From: an uncultured Collinsella sp.
Lineage (GTDB): Bacteria > Actinomycetota > Coriobacteriia > Coriobacteriales > Coriobacteriaceae
NCBI GenBank assembly: GCA_934654795.1
Contig: CAKUGT010000006.1
Coordinates: 6,311-70,310 of the forward strand
Direction: 5' to 3'
DNA: 64,000 nucleotides
Shown here: positions 18,341 through 25,970 of the stretch, piece by piece
How positions within the stretch are numbered: position 1 is the stretch's first letter
Layout of the letters: every line of letters begins with the position of its first letter
Notes under the pieces: model-generated
The model's input: the letters and a program-made list of their open reading frames with translations, nothing else
Told to the model about the DNA's origin: nothing
Database searches by the model: none
Position numbers and translations under genes: made by a program

Positions 18341-19558
18341 TCAACGGTCATCGTCCTTCAGCAAGCGCCACAGCGTTGTTCGGCTTATGTCCAGCACCTC
18401 CGCCGCACGGGTTCGGTTGCCGTGGAGATGATCTACAACCAGATGTGCGATATCTCGCTCGGTATCGGCCAGCGGTCGCAGGATATACAGGTCGCTTTCG
18501 AGTGTCGGGGCGCCAAAGGTTGCGGTCTTAATCACGTCCTCTTGGGCGAGCACTTCCTCCGCCACAGCGCGGTCCACCGTGCCCGCCCCCACCAATATAT
18601 ACAGTCGTTCCGAGACCTCGCGGAGCTGCAGATAATTGCGCGGCCAGCGGTAAGCATCGAGCGCCTTCGTCGCCGCGGCAGACAGCGTGGGCGCTGCCGT
18701 TCCAAATGCATCAGCGAGATATTCCAAATAGCGCGCAACCTTCGTCGACGCGGCTCCCTGCTCGGCGATTGTCGGCGCCACGCTCACCGCACAGGCGAAG
18801 CGCTCGGTCACAAAGGCGGCTTGATCACTTTCGCTGCCACCCGGCATGTCATTCGCCGTCAGCACCACATGGCAGCGCGTCGCCAACGCGGTGTCGGCCA
18901 TCGTGGAAACGAGCTCGCGAAGGCGCTGGGGGCCAACCGCATTCCAGCCCGCAATGCAAAGGGTCAGCCCCGTTTGGAACAGCGGCGATTCGGCGCTTTT
19001 GAGCACGTGGCGCCAACCGCGATCGGTAAGCTCATCGAGCGCAACGGCAACAAAGGGCTGGTCGACAAAAGGACCGTCCAGATAGAGACGCATGGCAATC
19101 TCGACCTGACCCGCTCCCAGCTCGCCCTCGAGCATGAGGGGCACACCGCGCGCATAGCTCTCGGCGACCGGCGCAGCCACCGAGGCCGCCCCCTCAACGA
19201 TGCCGTACGCGCTCGATTCGTAGCGGGCCTCAACTTCGTCGGCGTTGAGCCACTCGATGCCCGCATGTGCCGCGGCGCCACGCACCTCGCGGACCACGAC
19301 GACCCAAAGGCCCCCGCCCTCTTTGTCGGTGGGGCGAACGGTCAGGCTCAGGCGCGTACCCGCACGTCCCATAACCAGACGCGCGCCGTCTCCTATACGG
19401 TCGAGGCGTTCGGCAACAAAAGCCGCCACACCCCGCTCAAGCGCCGCGTCATTCATGGTCGAAATCGCGACGTCCCCACGCGCATCAATTGCCAATGCCG
19501 AGGCCCCGGCAGCGGCCAGGGCCTCGGTCAAGATGTTCAGCTTGGCATCGCTGTCCAT
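18341..19558 (-). CDS. Fis-type regulator with a degenerate sigma-54-activator ATPase domain
   Basis: 405 residues, GGGGCGA before the ATG. Residues ~1-115 are a variable sensory region. Residues ~125-340 align by layout with the AAA+ domain of NtrC-type activators, but the Walker A loop reads EGELGAGQVEIA (144-155), lacking the GK(S/T), and no GAFTGA sigma-54 loop is present. Residues ~365-403 are a Fis-type HTH (LADTERDIAHLVVDHL, TRAAEVLDISRTTLWRLLK). It is inferred to have lost sigma-54 activation and to act as a DNA-binding regulator, similar to other decayed activators. Target unknown; yeiH and the upstream structured region are near. Confidence 0.8.
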   Translation of the reverse strand: MDSDAKLNILTEALAAAGASALAIDARGDVAISTMNDAALERGVAAFVAERLDRIGDGARLVMGRAGTRLSLTVRPTDKEGGGLWVVVVREVRGAAAHAGIEWLNADEVEARYESSAYGIVEGAASVAAPVAESYARGVPLMLEGELGAGQVEIAMRLYLDGPFVDQPFVAVALDELTDRGWRHVLKSAESPLFQTGLTLCIAGWNAVGPQRLRELVSTMADTALATRCHVVLTANDMPGGSESDQAAFVTERFACAVSVAPTIAEQGAASTKVARYLEYLADAFGTAAPTLSAAATKALDAYRWPRNYLQLREVSERLYILVGAGTVDRAVAEEVLAQEDVIKTATFGAPTLESDLYILRPLADTERDIAHLVVDHLHGNRTRAAEVLDISRTTLWRLLKDDDR

Positions 19559-19607
19559 GGTTCGCCCCGTCTCCAGCCACGACCCTTATCTGCGGCTTGG
19601 CATCTCA

Positions 19608-19645
19608 AGTGTTTCAAAATTGAACGATATTGCTCACCAAACACT
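19608..19645. promoter_or_regulatory. Weak inverted repeat upstream of the Fis-type regulator
   Basis: AGTGTTT (19608-19614) and AAACACT (19639-19645) are perfect 7-bp reverse complements spaced 24 bp apart, 50-90 bp before the regulator's ATG. It could be its own operator; it could also be chance. Confidence 0.25.
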
Positions 19646-19683
19646 ATAGGGCAGAAGCCGCCGTCCTGCGAGTATAGGTGTTG

Positions 19684-19771
19684 CCCCGCATCGCCATCCT
19701 GGCGGGGCGATAAGAGCTCTTCGGGACCTATAAACCTGCGGACAAGCCATACCCGCAAGAGCTCCTATCGC
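19684..19771. other. Structured intergenic region between yeiH-like gene and regulator
   Basis: Two stems: CCCCGC..GCGGGG (19684-19706) and an outer pair of 13 bp with one mismatch, GCGATAAGAGCTC (19707-19719) with GAGCTCCTATCGC (19759-19771). Read on the minus strand this lies 50-140 bp after the yeiH-like stop. It has no T-run. It could be a transcript 3' structure or a leader element for the regulator. Confidence 0.5.
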
Positions 19772-19823
19772 TCCACCGCAGGCATGCGCGCACCAGCACG
19801 CAGCACGCAAATCAGTTGCCTCT

Positions 19824-20858
19824 TTACCAGATTCCCAGCACGTGCTGCATTCCCAAGCTCATGCACGCAATGCCAATCCAGCAGCAAAAGCCCAACGCGA
19901 TGGGCTTGCCGCCCTTTTTGACCAGCTCGACGATATCGGTATTAAAGCCAATAGCCGCCATGGCCATCACGATAAAAAACTTCGACAGCTCCTTGATGGG
20001 CGCCGTGATGGACACGGGAAGCTGAAGCACCGTGGTGATTACGCTCGCCAGCACAAAGAACAGCACAAACATGGGAAACGCGCGTTTCAACGAGAACGTG
20101 CTTTTGGCGTCGCCCCCGGCCTTGCGCGCCAGATGCATCTGCCAGCACGCAAGAACCAACGTGATGGGGATAATGGCCAACGTCCTGGTGAGCTTGACCA
20201 CCGTGGCGCTCTCGAGCACGTTGGCGCCGGGATGCATGCTGTCCCAAGCGCTCGCCGCAGCCGTTACGGACGAGGTGTCGTTGATGGCGGTGCCGGCAAA
20301 CAGCCCAAAGCCCTCGTTGGTCAGGCCGAGTATGCCACCGAGCGTCGGAAACACGAGCGCCGCGATAACGTTAAACAGGAAGATAACCGAAATGGCCTGG
20401 GCAATCTCGCGATCGTCGGCATCGATGACGGGTGCGGTCGCGGCGATGGCCGAACCGCCGCAAATCGACGAACCCACGCCCACAAGCGTCGCAATCTTGC
20501 CCGGCACGTTCATGACGCGGCAGAGCACGAAGGCGATGACAAGAGAGGTCGAGATCGTCGCCACGATAATCGGCAGCGACTGGGCGCCCTTGGACAGAAT
20601 CTGGGAGAGGTTCATGCCAAAGCCAAGCAGGATAACTGCGTACTGCAAGACTTTTTTGGACGTATAGGTGACACCGGAGGCGAGCTGTTCGCGATGATTC
20701 TTGGGAAAGACGAGCGCCAGGACCATGCCGAAGAGGATGGCAAATACCGGCCCGCCGACCACCTCAATCTGTTTGCCGAGCAACGTCGCGGGGATAGCGA
20801 TGATCAGGCAGAACAAGACGCCTTTCCAGCGCTCGCGTACGAAATTTGCCAGTTGCAT
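19824..20858 (-). CDS. YeiH/UPF0324-family putative sulfate exporter
   Basis: 344 residues, AAGGA before the ATG. About ten hydrophobic helices with the family segments GGPVFAILFGMVLAL, LLGFGMNL, GVGSSICGGSAIAA and INDTSSVTAAASAW. The PSE family is annotated as putative sulfate or anion exporters, but transport has been shown for few members. It is divergent (193 bp) from a GntR regulator, the usual arrangement of a regulator and its target; in other bacteria yeiH-like genes sit beside LysR regulators. Confidence 0.9.
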   Translation of the reverse strand: MQLANFVRERWKGVLFCLIIAIPATLLGKQIEVVGGPVFAILFGMVLALVFPKNHREQLASGVTYTSKKVLQYAVILLGFGMNLSQILSKGAQSLPIIVATISTSLVIAFVLCRVMNVPGKIATLVGVGSSICGGSAIAATAPVIDADDREIAQAISVIFLFNVIAALVFPTLGGILGLTNEGFGLFAGTAINDTSSVTAAASAWDSMHPGANVLESATVVKLTRTLAIIPITLVLACWQMHLARKAGGDAKSTFSLKRAFPMFVLFFVLASVITTVLQLPVSITAPIKELSKFFIVMAMAAIGFNTDIVELVKKGGKPIALGFCCWIGIACMSLGMQHVLGIW

Positions 20859-21051
20859 ATGGGATTCCTTCTTTCTATTTCACGTTTGCGACGGCTTATG
20901 ATACGGCAACATCGAGCACAGTCTCGCGCAAACAAAGACTAAGATGCCGCAATAGTTCTCGGGCGACAGTCGAATTACTCACTGCGGAGAGCTGATTCGC
21001 GGCATAATAAACAACTGACATATGAGTTTGATAGAACGGTTGCGAGGCACT

Positions 21052-21753
21052 ATGGAAGAATCGATGCACGTCGGCGAGCAAGAAACAAGCCTACAAGACC
21101 AGTCCTACCACACCATTCGACGCAAAATCGTCTACCTTGACTACAAGCCGGGCGAAAAGCTAGGCGTCAAGCAACTTTGCGACGACCTGGATATGGGGCG
21201 CACCCCTGTGCGCGAGGCACTGGTGCGTCTGGCGCAAGAGGGCCTGGTGCGCACCGTGCCCCAGAGCGGTACCTACGTCTCACCCATCAATCTCACCCTT
21301 GCCGAGAGTGCCTGTTACATCCGCGAGCATCTGGAAAAGCAGGTGATCGTGGAGTGCTGCGCCCGTGCCACCTCGGCAGGCATCGAGCAGCTCGACCGCG
21401 CCATCGCGCTGCAGGAAAAGGCCATGGCCGAAGAGGATCGCATCGGCTTCTTTTTGAGCGACAACCTCATGCATCACATGATTTTTAGCATCGCATGCCG
21501 CAGCACCGTGTGGTCGTGGCTCGAGGAGACCAATGCCGACCTGGAGCGCTTCCGCTGGCTGCGCGCCGCCACGCAGGTTCTCGACAATCAGGACATCGTG
21601 AACGAGCACAAGCAGATTCGCCGCGCCATCGCCGGTCGCGACCCCATCGAAGCGAGCTTTTTGGTCAGCAAGCACCTGCACATGATGTTCCGCAACCAAA
21701 CCGAAGTTCTGGACCAGTTCCCCGAGTACTTCGAGACCAGCAAGCTCCGCTAA
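21052..21753 (+). CDS. GntR-family (FCD-type) regulator
   Basis: 233 residues from the ATG at 21052 (GAGG upstream); an in-frame ATG at 21022 lacks a ribosome site. N-terminal winged HTH with GVKQLCDDLDMGRTPVREAL and VRLAQEGLVRTVPQSGTYV, then an all-helical FCD ligand domain. FCD regulators bind small carboxylates or sugar acids through metal-coordinating His/Asp residues; here RIGFFLSDNLMHHMIF holds a typical D..H pair. It is divergent from the YeiH-like exporter, the likely target. Its stop codon is part of a repeat (21752-21788). Confidence 0.9.
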   Translation: MEESMHVGEQETSLQDQSYHTIRRKIVYLDYKPGEKLGVKQLCDDLDMGRTPVREALVRLAQEGLVRTVPQSGTYVSPINLTLAESACYIREHLEKQVIVECCARATSAGIEQLDRAIALQEKAMAEEDRIGFFLSDNLMHHMIFSIACRSTVWSWLEETNADLERFRWLRAATQVLDNQDIVNEHKQIRRAIAGRDPIEASFLVSKHLHMMFRNQTEVLDQFPEYFETSKLR

Positions 21754-21788
21754 CCTGCCAAAAAGGGACAGGTTTATTTTGGCAGGTT
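21752..21788. repeat. GGGAC-type palindrome fused to a stop codon
   Basis: AACCTGCCAAAA ... TTTTGGCAGGTT with AGGGACAGGTTTA inside and TTTT after it. The TAA stop of the GntR gene supplies its first two bases. An almost identical copy lies at 39562-39598 and an inverted, diverged copy at 24168-24204. It probably acts as a terminator. Confidence 0.9.
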
Positions 21789-21807
21789 TTATCTGGGCAA
21801 ATGCAAC

Positions 21808-21843
21808 AAGGCCCGGCTCCGTCTGATGCGGAGCCGGGCCTTG
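21808..21843. terminator. Bidirectional terminator between the GntR gene and glmS
   Basis: AAGGCCCGGCTCCG / CGGAGCCGGGCCTT, 14-bp perfect stem with an 8-base loop. Confidence 0.85.
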
Positions 21844-21866
21844 GTCGTTAGAACAACGGGGCTCGA

Positions 21867-23714
21867 TTATTCAACCGTAACGCTTTTCGCCAGGTTACGA
21901 GGCTGGTCGACGTCGCATCCGCGCAGGATGGCGACCTCGCGGGCGAGCAGCTGCAGCGGGACGCTCGCGGTGATGGGGCTGAACACGTCGCGGACTGCCG
22001 GCACGCGGATGATGCAGTCGGCAATCTTGTTGATCTCCTCGTCGCCCTCGGTGGCAACGACGATGACCTTGGCGCCACGCGCTTTGCACTCCATAAGGTT
22101 CGACACGGTCTTGTCGTAAGTGGCGCTCTTGGTGGCCACGGCGATGACGGGGAAGCCCGGGTCGATCAGGGCAATAGGGCCGTGCTTCATCTCGCCGGCG
22201 GCATAGGCCTCGGCGTGCAGGTAGCTGACCTCTTTGAGCTTGAGCGCACCCTCGTAGGAAATAGCGGCACCCATGCCACGACCCACGAACAGCGCCGACT
22301 GCGCGTCCTTGCACAGCAGGGCGGCCTCATGCACGGCCTCGGTCTGGGTATCCAAAATCCACTGAATCTGCTCGGCCGTATCGGAAAGCTCGCGGAACAG
22401 CATGCGCGCCTGCTTGGTGGTCAGACGGTACTTGACCTGCGCCAACAGCAAAGCCAGCAGCGTAAGGCTCACGACCTGGCCGATGAAGCTCTTGGTCGAG
22501 GCGACCGCGATCTCCTTGTTGGCCTTGGTGTAGATGACGCCGTCGCTCTCACGCGCCACGGGGCTGCCCACCACGTTGGTGATGCCGAAGACCTTGGCGC
22601 CCTTGATGCGCGCGTCGCGAATGGCGGCAAGGGTGTCGGCCGTCTCGCCCGACTGGGACACGGCCACGACAAGCGTCGTCGGCGTGATGATGGGATTGCG
22701 ATAGCGGAACTCGCTGGCCGCCTCAACCTCGGTGGGGATGCGAGCCCAGCCCTCAATAAGGTTCTTGGCGATGAGGCCAGCGTGATAGCTGGTGCCGCAA
22801 GCGATCACGTAGACGCGGTCGATGTCGTTGAGTTCCTCGAGGGACAGGCCCAGCTCGTCGATATCGAGCTCGCCGGCGGGGGTCATACGGCCCACCAGCG
22901 TATCGCGCACGACGCGCGGCTGCTCGTGGATTTCCTTGAGCATAAAGTCGGGATAACCGCCCTTTTCTGCCATGTCCAGGTCCCAGTCGATGTGGGTGAC
23001 CTTGGGCTCGATGACGTTGCCGGCCTCGTCGGTGTACTCGACGCCCGCGGGCGTGAGCTTGGCAAACTGACCGTCCTCGAGCACCACGACATCGCGGGTG
23101 GCGTCGATGAGCGCGATGACATCGGAAGCAACATAGGAGCCGGTTTCGCCCACGCCGACTACGATCGGGGAATCCTTGCGGGCCACGGCGATCACGCCAG
23201 GCTCGTCGGCGGAAACGGCGGCCAGACCATAGGCACCGACCACATGGGTGCAAGCCTCGCGCACGGATGCCATCAGGTCGTGCGTCTCGGCATAAGCCTC
23301 TTCGATCAGATGCGCGAAGACCTCGGTATCGGTCTCGCTCTTAAAGTGGTGGCCGCGACCCTCCAGCTCTTCGCGCAGCTCGGCGAAGTTCTCGATGATG
23401 CCGTTGTGGACGATGGCGATACGACCGTCGCAGCTGGTGTGGGGGTGAGCGTTAACGACGGAGGGCTTGCCGTGGGTGGCCCAACGGGTGTGGCCGATAC
23501 CGCAGGTAGCGTCGCTGTCGATGTTGGAAAGCTCGCTCTCCAAGCCCGCGACCTTGCCCACGCGGCGGATGACGTCGAGGTGCGCTGCGGCGCCCTCGCC
23601 CACCTCGAGCGCGACGCCCGAGGAGTCATAGCCGCGATACTCCATACGCTTGAGGCCCGTGACCAGGATGTTCTTTGCAATATCAGAGCCGGTGTAGCCG
23701 ACGATTCCGCACAT
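21867..23714 (-). CDS. glmS: Glutamine--fructose-6-phosphate aminotransferase
   Basis: 615 residues beginning MCGIVGYTG, with Cys2 as the nucleophile of the class II glutaminase domain (~1-240). Two SIS domains follow (~290-430 and ~465-605), with the sugar-phosphate segments CGTSYHAG and SQSGETADT, and the C-terminus ends in KSVTVE. It makes glucosamine-6-phosphate for peptidoglycan. The ATG is preceded by AAGGGAT. I looked for a glmS ribozyme in the upstream 150 bp and saw none; a palindrome at 23826-23847 may be an operator. Confidence 0.97.
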   Translation of the reverse strand: MCGIVGYTGSDIAKNILVTGLKRMEYRGYDSSGVALEVGEGAAAHLDVIRRVGKVAGLESELSNIDSDATCGIGHTRWATHGKPSVVNAHPHTSCDGRIAIVHNGIIENFAELREELEGRGHHFKSETDTEVFAHLIEEAYAETHDLMASVREACTHVVGAYGLAAVSADEPGVIAVARKDSPIVVGVGETGSYVASDVIALIDATRDVVVLEDGQFAKLTPAGVEYTDEAGNVIEPKVTHIDWDLDMAEKGGYPDFMLKEIHEQPRVVRDTLVGRMTPAGELDIDELGLSLEELNDIDRVYVIACGTSYHAGLIAKNLIEGWARIPTEVEAASEFRYRNPIITPTTLVVAVSQSGETADTLAAIRDARIKGAKVFGITNVVGSPVARESDGVIYTKANKEIAVASTKSFIGQVVSLTLLALLLAQVKYRLTTKQARMLFRELSDTAEQIQWILDTQTEAVHEAALLCKDAQSALFVGRGMGAAISYEGALKLKEVSYLHAEAYAAGEMKHGPIALIDPGFPVIAVATKSATYDKTVSNLMECKARGAKVIVVATEGDEEINKIADCIIRVPAVRDVFSPITASVPLQLLAREVAILRGCDVDQPRNLAKSVTVE

Positions 23715-23825
23715 AGGATAAATCCCTTCGTTCGCGTGACTGCAAGACGTCCACGCACAGGGGGCGCTGAGACGTATAACGTTCGAGTATTGTACTCACG
23801 CAAACGCAAGCTGATATACCAGAAG

Positions 23826-23847
23826 TGGTATCTCAACTTAGATACCA
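23826..23847. promoter_or_regulatory. Palindrome upstream of glmS, possible operator
   Basis: TGGTATCT (23826-23833) and AGATACCA (23840-23847) are perfect 8-bp arms, about 112 bp upstream of glmS. A TACAAT-like -10 lies between it and the gene. TGGTAT/ATACCA arms recall GntR/HutC-type (NagR-like) amino-sugar operators; this is an inference from similarity only. Confidence 0.45.
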
Positions 23848-23870
23848 CCCGATGCACACACGTCCAGCCG

Positions 23871-24138
23871 GTCCAAACCACCACAATGGGGACTGTCCCC
23901 TTCTTGGTGGTTTTGGACGGGCTGGCCGTCGCTCCGCCGAAATATCTCAATCTGTAACATCTGGGCCGCAAAAAGCCGGTTAGTTGTTACAGATCGAGAC
24001 GTTTGGACCCGATACCAGCGCTTCGTCTCAATCTGTAACAGGTAGAGCCGGTTTTGCCGTCCAGATGTTACAGATCGAGACAGTTGAAGGCCCGGGCAGC
24101 AAAACCACCGCGAAGGGGACTGTCCCCTTCGCGGCGGC
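23871..24138. repeat. Composite repeat element, copy 1
   Basis: Order: GGGGACTGTCCCC palindrome (23871-23918); half-sites TCTCAATCTGTAACA at 23945-23959 and 24026-24040, each paired with a reverse copy TGTTACAGATCGAGA at 23985-23999 and 24066-24080; then a second GGGGACTGTCCCC palindrome (24104-24138). Copy 2 at 32018-32284 matches closely over the whole length. It sits upstream of glmS. Short frames inside it (beginning MLQIET) recur because the repeat recurs. Confidence 0.92.
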
Positions 24139-24167
24139 CCAGCAGGCAGCAGCGTTTCCCCAGATAA

Positions 24168-24204
24168 AACCTGCCAAAATAAACCTGTCCCTTTTTGGTA
24201 GGTT
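24168..24204. repeat. Inverted copy of the CCTGCC palindrome
   Basis: Reverse-orientation relative of 21752-21788 and 39562-39598 (AACCTGCCAAAATAAACCTG ...), ending a few bases after the MFS stop codon at 24210 on the minus strand. It likely serves as that gene's terminator. Confidence 0.8.
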
Positions 24205-24209
24205 TTCGT

Positions 24210-25826
24210 TTAGGTGGTTTGTTTGGGAAAGGTTGTTGCGAGCGCTGCGACAGCGAGGCCGGCCACCACGTAGAAAGCCGTGGCTGCGGAGCTCGCGCGG
24301 ACCTCGGCGTTATCTGCCAAGAGCTCTCCTTGTGCCTCGGGCGCAACGTTCATGGATTCCAGGCGCGCCGTAAATGCCGCGTCGCTTTCAAAGGTGTAGA
24401 CAACCTCTTCGAGCGCCGTCTTGCCTTGCGTGTCGACCATACCGCTCGCCTCGATACGCGCATCGAGGCCGGTGTTGACGGCGATAAGCAAGACCGAACC
24501 CATGGCAGCGGAGCCCAGCGCGAGGCCGAGATTTCGCGCGGCGCCCTGAATGCCGCCCGACTGCTGGGCGTCACTCGGCGGCACAGCAGAAGCAACGATG
24601 TTGTTGGCCTGCGAGTTCACCAAACCAACGCCCACGCCGCCAAAGAGTGTACCGACCACCATGATGGGCGTAAGCTCGGACGCTCGCACGCCAAACGCCA
24701 TGCTCACGCAGGCGGCGGCCATAAAGACATAGCCCACACGGACCACAGACCAGGGCTTGAGCTGCGGGAACTTGCGTGGCACAAACATCGCGAGCACCAG
24801 CATGGGCACGCCCGAGATAATGCCCAGGAGTGCGGTCTGCATACCGCCGAGGCCAATCACAAGCTGATAGTACGAAGTGCCCACCAAGCCCTGAGCGCCC
24901 ATGTAAAAGAACGGCAGGGCAATGGCCACAACGCCGGCTCGAACGGTGGCGTTGCGCACAAAGCTCGATGGCAAAATCGCTATACCGTGCGTCCGCTCCA
25001 TCCAACGCTCGACCGGAATCAAAACCACCAGCAACAGTATGCCGACGCCAACGATAGGAAGCGCAGGAGAGATACCCGCGATTGTAAAGGGCGCCTGCGG
25101 CAAAGGGGCAAACACGCCCCAAGTCGAGATGCGCGAGAGGCCACACATAACGGCGAACAATCCCAGAGAGGCAATAACTGCACCCGGTGTGTCAAACTTG
25201 CCCGCATGCAGGCCGCCGCCCGTCGGCAGCTTCGCGCTCGCAACGAGCAGGGCCACAAAATAGGCCGCAAGCACGCCAAAGGTCACGCGAAAGCCCGCAA
25301 CATCGACCAGAATGCCCAGAGCGATGGGAATGATCGTCGCAAGCGCTGCGGACGCAGCGATAACACCGTACGCCTGCTTGCGCTCCTCCCCCTCGTACAG
25401 CATGGACACCATGCCGAGTACCGAAGGGATAATGAGGCTTGCGCCCAGGCCGACCATAAGACGGCCACCCCAAATAAGCAGCTCGATGCTCGGCGAAAAC
25501 GCACACAGCAGCTCGCCCACCACGGCAAGCACCAATCCGGCGCGGAAATTACGGCACCACCCGATAACCATGCCGAGCAAACCGCTCGCAAGCATAAAGG
25601 TTCCTGCCATAAGCGAATAAACCGTGCTCGCCATCTGAACGTCGGAGAGCGGGCACCCAAACACACACATCATCTCGGCCATGGCAACCGAAAACGCGCC
25701 GTTGTCTGCCGAGGTGCCCACCTGAGCGCATGCCAGCACGATCAACGGCGCCAGACGCGCCAAACGAGAAGGCGCCGTGGACTCCATCCCCGACCTCGAA
25801 ACCGCGCGATCCATGCACATCACCAT
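24210..25826 (-). CDS. MFS transporter, DHA2-like (paralogue 1)
   Basis: Up to 538 residues; starts at 25826, 25820 and 25814 are all possible, with GGTG placed best for 25814. About 12-14 hydrophobic helices of the drug:H+ antiporter-2 type, with signature-like segments VYSLMAGTFMLASGLLGMVIGW and WGGRLMVGLGASLIIPSVLG. Near the C-terminus a ~70-residue loop before the last helix is unusual for the family. It is clearly paralogous to the transporter at 29549-31165 (same length, many shared blocks such as SDAQQSGGIQ/RDASQSGGIQ). It is divergent from the PTS-type regulator, with a shared operator-like motif. Substrate unknown. Confidence 0.9.
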   Translation of the reverse strand: MVMCMDRAVSRSGMESTAPSRLARLAPLIVLACAQVGTSADNGAFSVAMAEMMCVFGCPLSDVQMASTVYSLMAGTFMLASGLLGMVIGWCRNFRAGLVLAVVGELLCAFSPSIELLIWGGRLMVGLGASLIIPSVLGMVSMLYEGEERKQAYGVIAASAALATIIPIALGILVDVAGFRVTFGVLAAYFVALLVASAKLPTGGGLHAGKFDTPGAVIASLGLFAVMCGLSRISTWGVFAPLPQAPFTIAGISPALPIVGVGILLLVVLIPVERWMERTHGIAILPSSFVRNATVRAGVVAIALPFFYMGAQGLVGTSYYQLVIGLGGMQTALLGIISGVPMLVLAMFVPRKFPQLKPWSVVRVGYVFMAAACVSMAFGVRASELTPIMVVGTLFGGVGVGLVNSQANNIVASAVPPSDAQQSGGIQGAARNLGLALGSAAMGSVLLIAVNTGLDARIEASGMVDTQGKTALEEVVYTFESDAAFTARLESMNVAPEAQGELLADNAEVRASSAATAFYVVAGLAVAALATTFPKQTT

Positions 25827-25837
25827 CCGCTTTTTTC

Positions 25838-25856
25838 ATTCCGTATATGCGGCAAG
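25838..25856. promoter_or_regulatory. CGGCAA-type palindrome in front of MFS 1
   Basis: ATTCCGTATATGCGGCAAG, a near-palindrome of the form TT(G)CCG-N6-CGGCAA, about 12-30 bp upstream of the transporter start. It is related to 25924-25942 and 31275-31294. Confidence 0.5.
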
Positions 25857-25923
25857 GATTTAAAACCAACCCTTCCCCTACTCATCATAAAAAATGCGTA
25901 TCATGACAGGTGCCACGCTCTTT

Positions 25924-25942
25924 TCCAGATATACGGCAAATC
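25924..25942. promoter_or_regulatory. CGGCAA-type motif in front of the PTS-type regulator
   Basis: TTCCAGATATACGGCAAAT, ~30 bp upstream of the regulator ATG. It shares the ATA-N2-CGGCAA half and a TTCC start with 25838-25856, suggesting autoregulation. Confidence 0.45.
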
Positions 25943-25970
25943 GAGCTTTCCCGCGATACCAGGAGCCTTC

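Noticed and set aside
20896..20912. ATACGGCAA in the YeiH/GntR intergenic region as a fourth CGGCAA operator
   Set aside because: Only one 9-bp half matches and there is no symmetric partner; chance is likely in this G+C-rich DNA.
23715..23830. glmS ribozyme upstream of glmS
   Set aside because: I searched for the conserved core next to the start codon and found no convincing match.
23945..24080. Regularly spaced 15-bp repeats resembling a CRISPR array
   Set aside because: The repeats alternate in orientation, only four are present, and the 'spacers' are the same in both element copies; no cas genes are near.
23984..24373. Short frames beginning MLQIET in both composite repeats
   Set aside because: They recur only because the repeat recurs; no ribosome site and coding is disrupted by differences between copies.
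24195..25970. Upstream extension of the PTS-type regulator giving a 1,202-codon frame
   Set aside because: The extension is antisense to MFS 1. The regulator's own ATG at 25971 has AGGAG and begins the HTH domain exactly.
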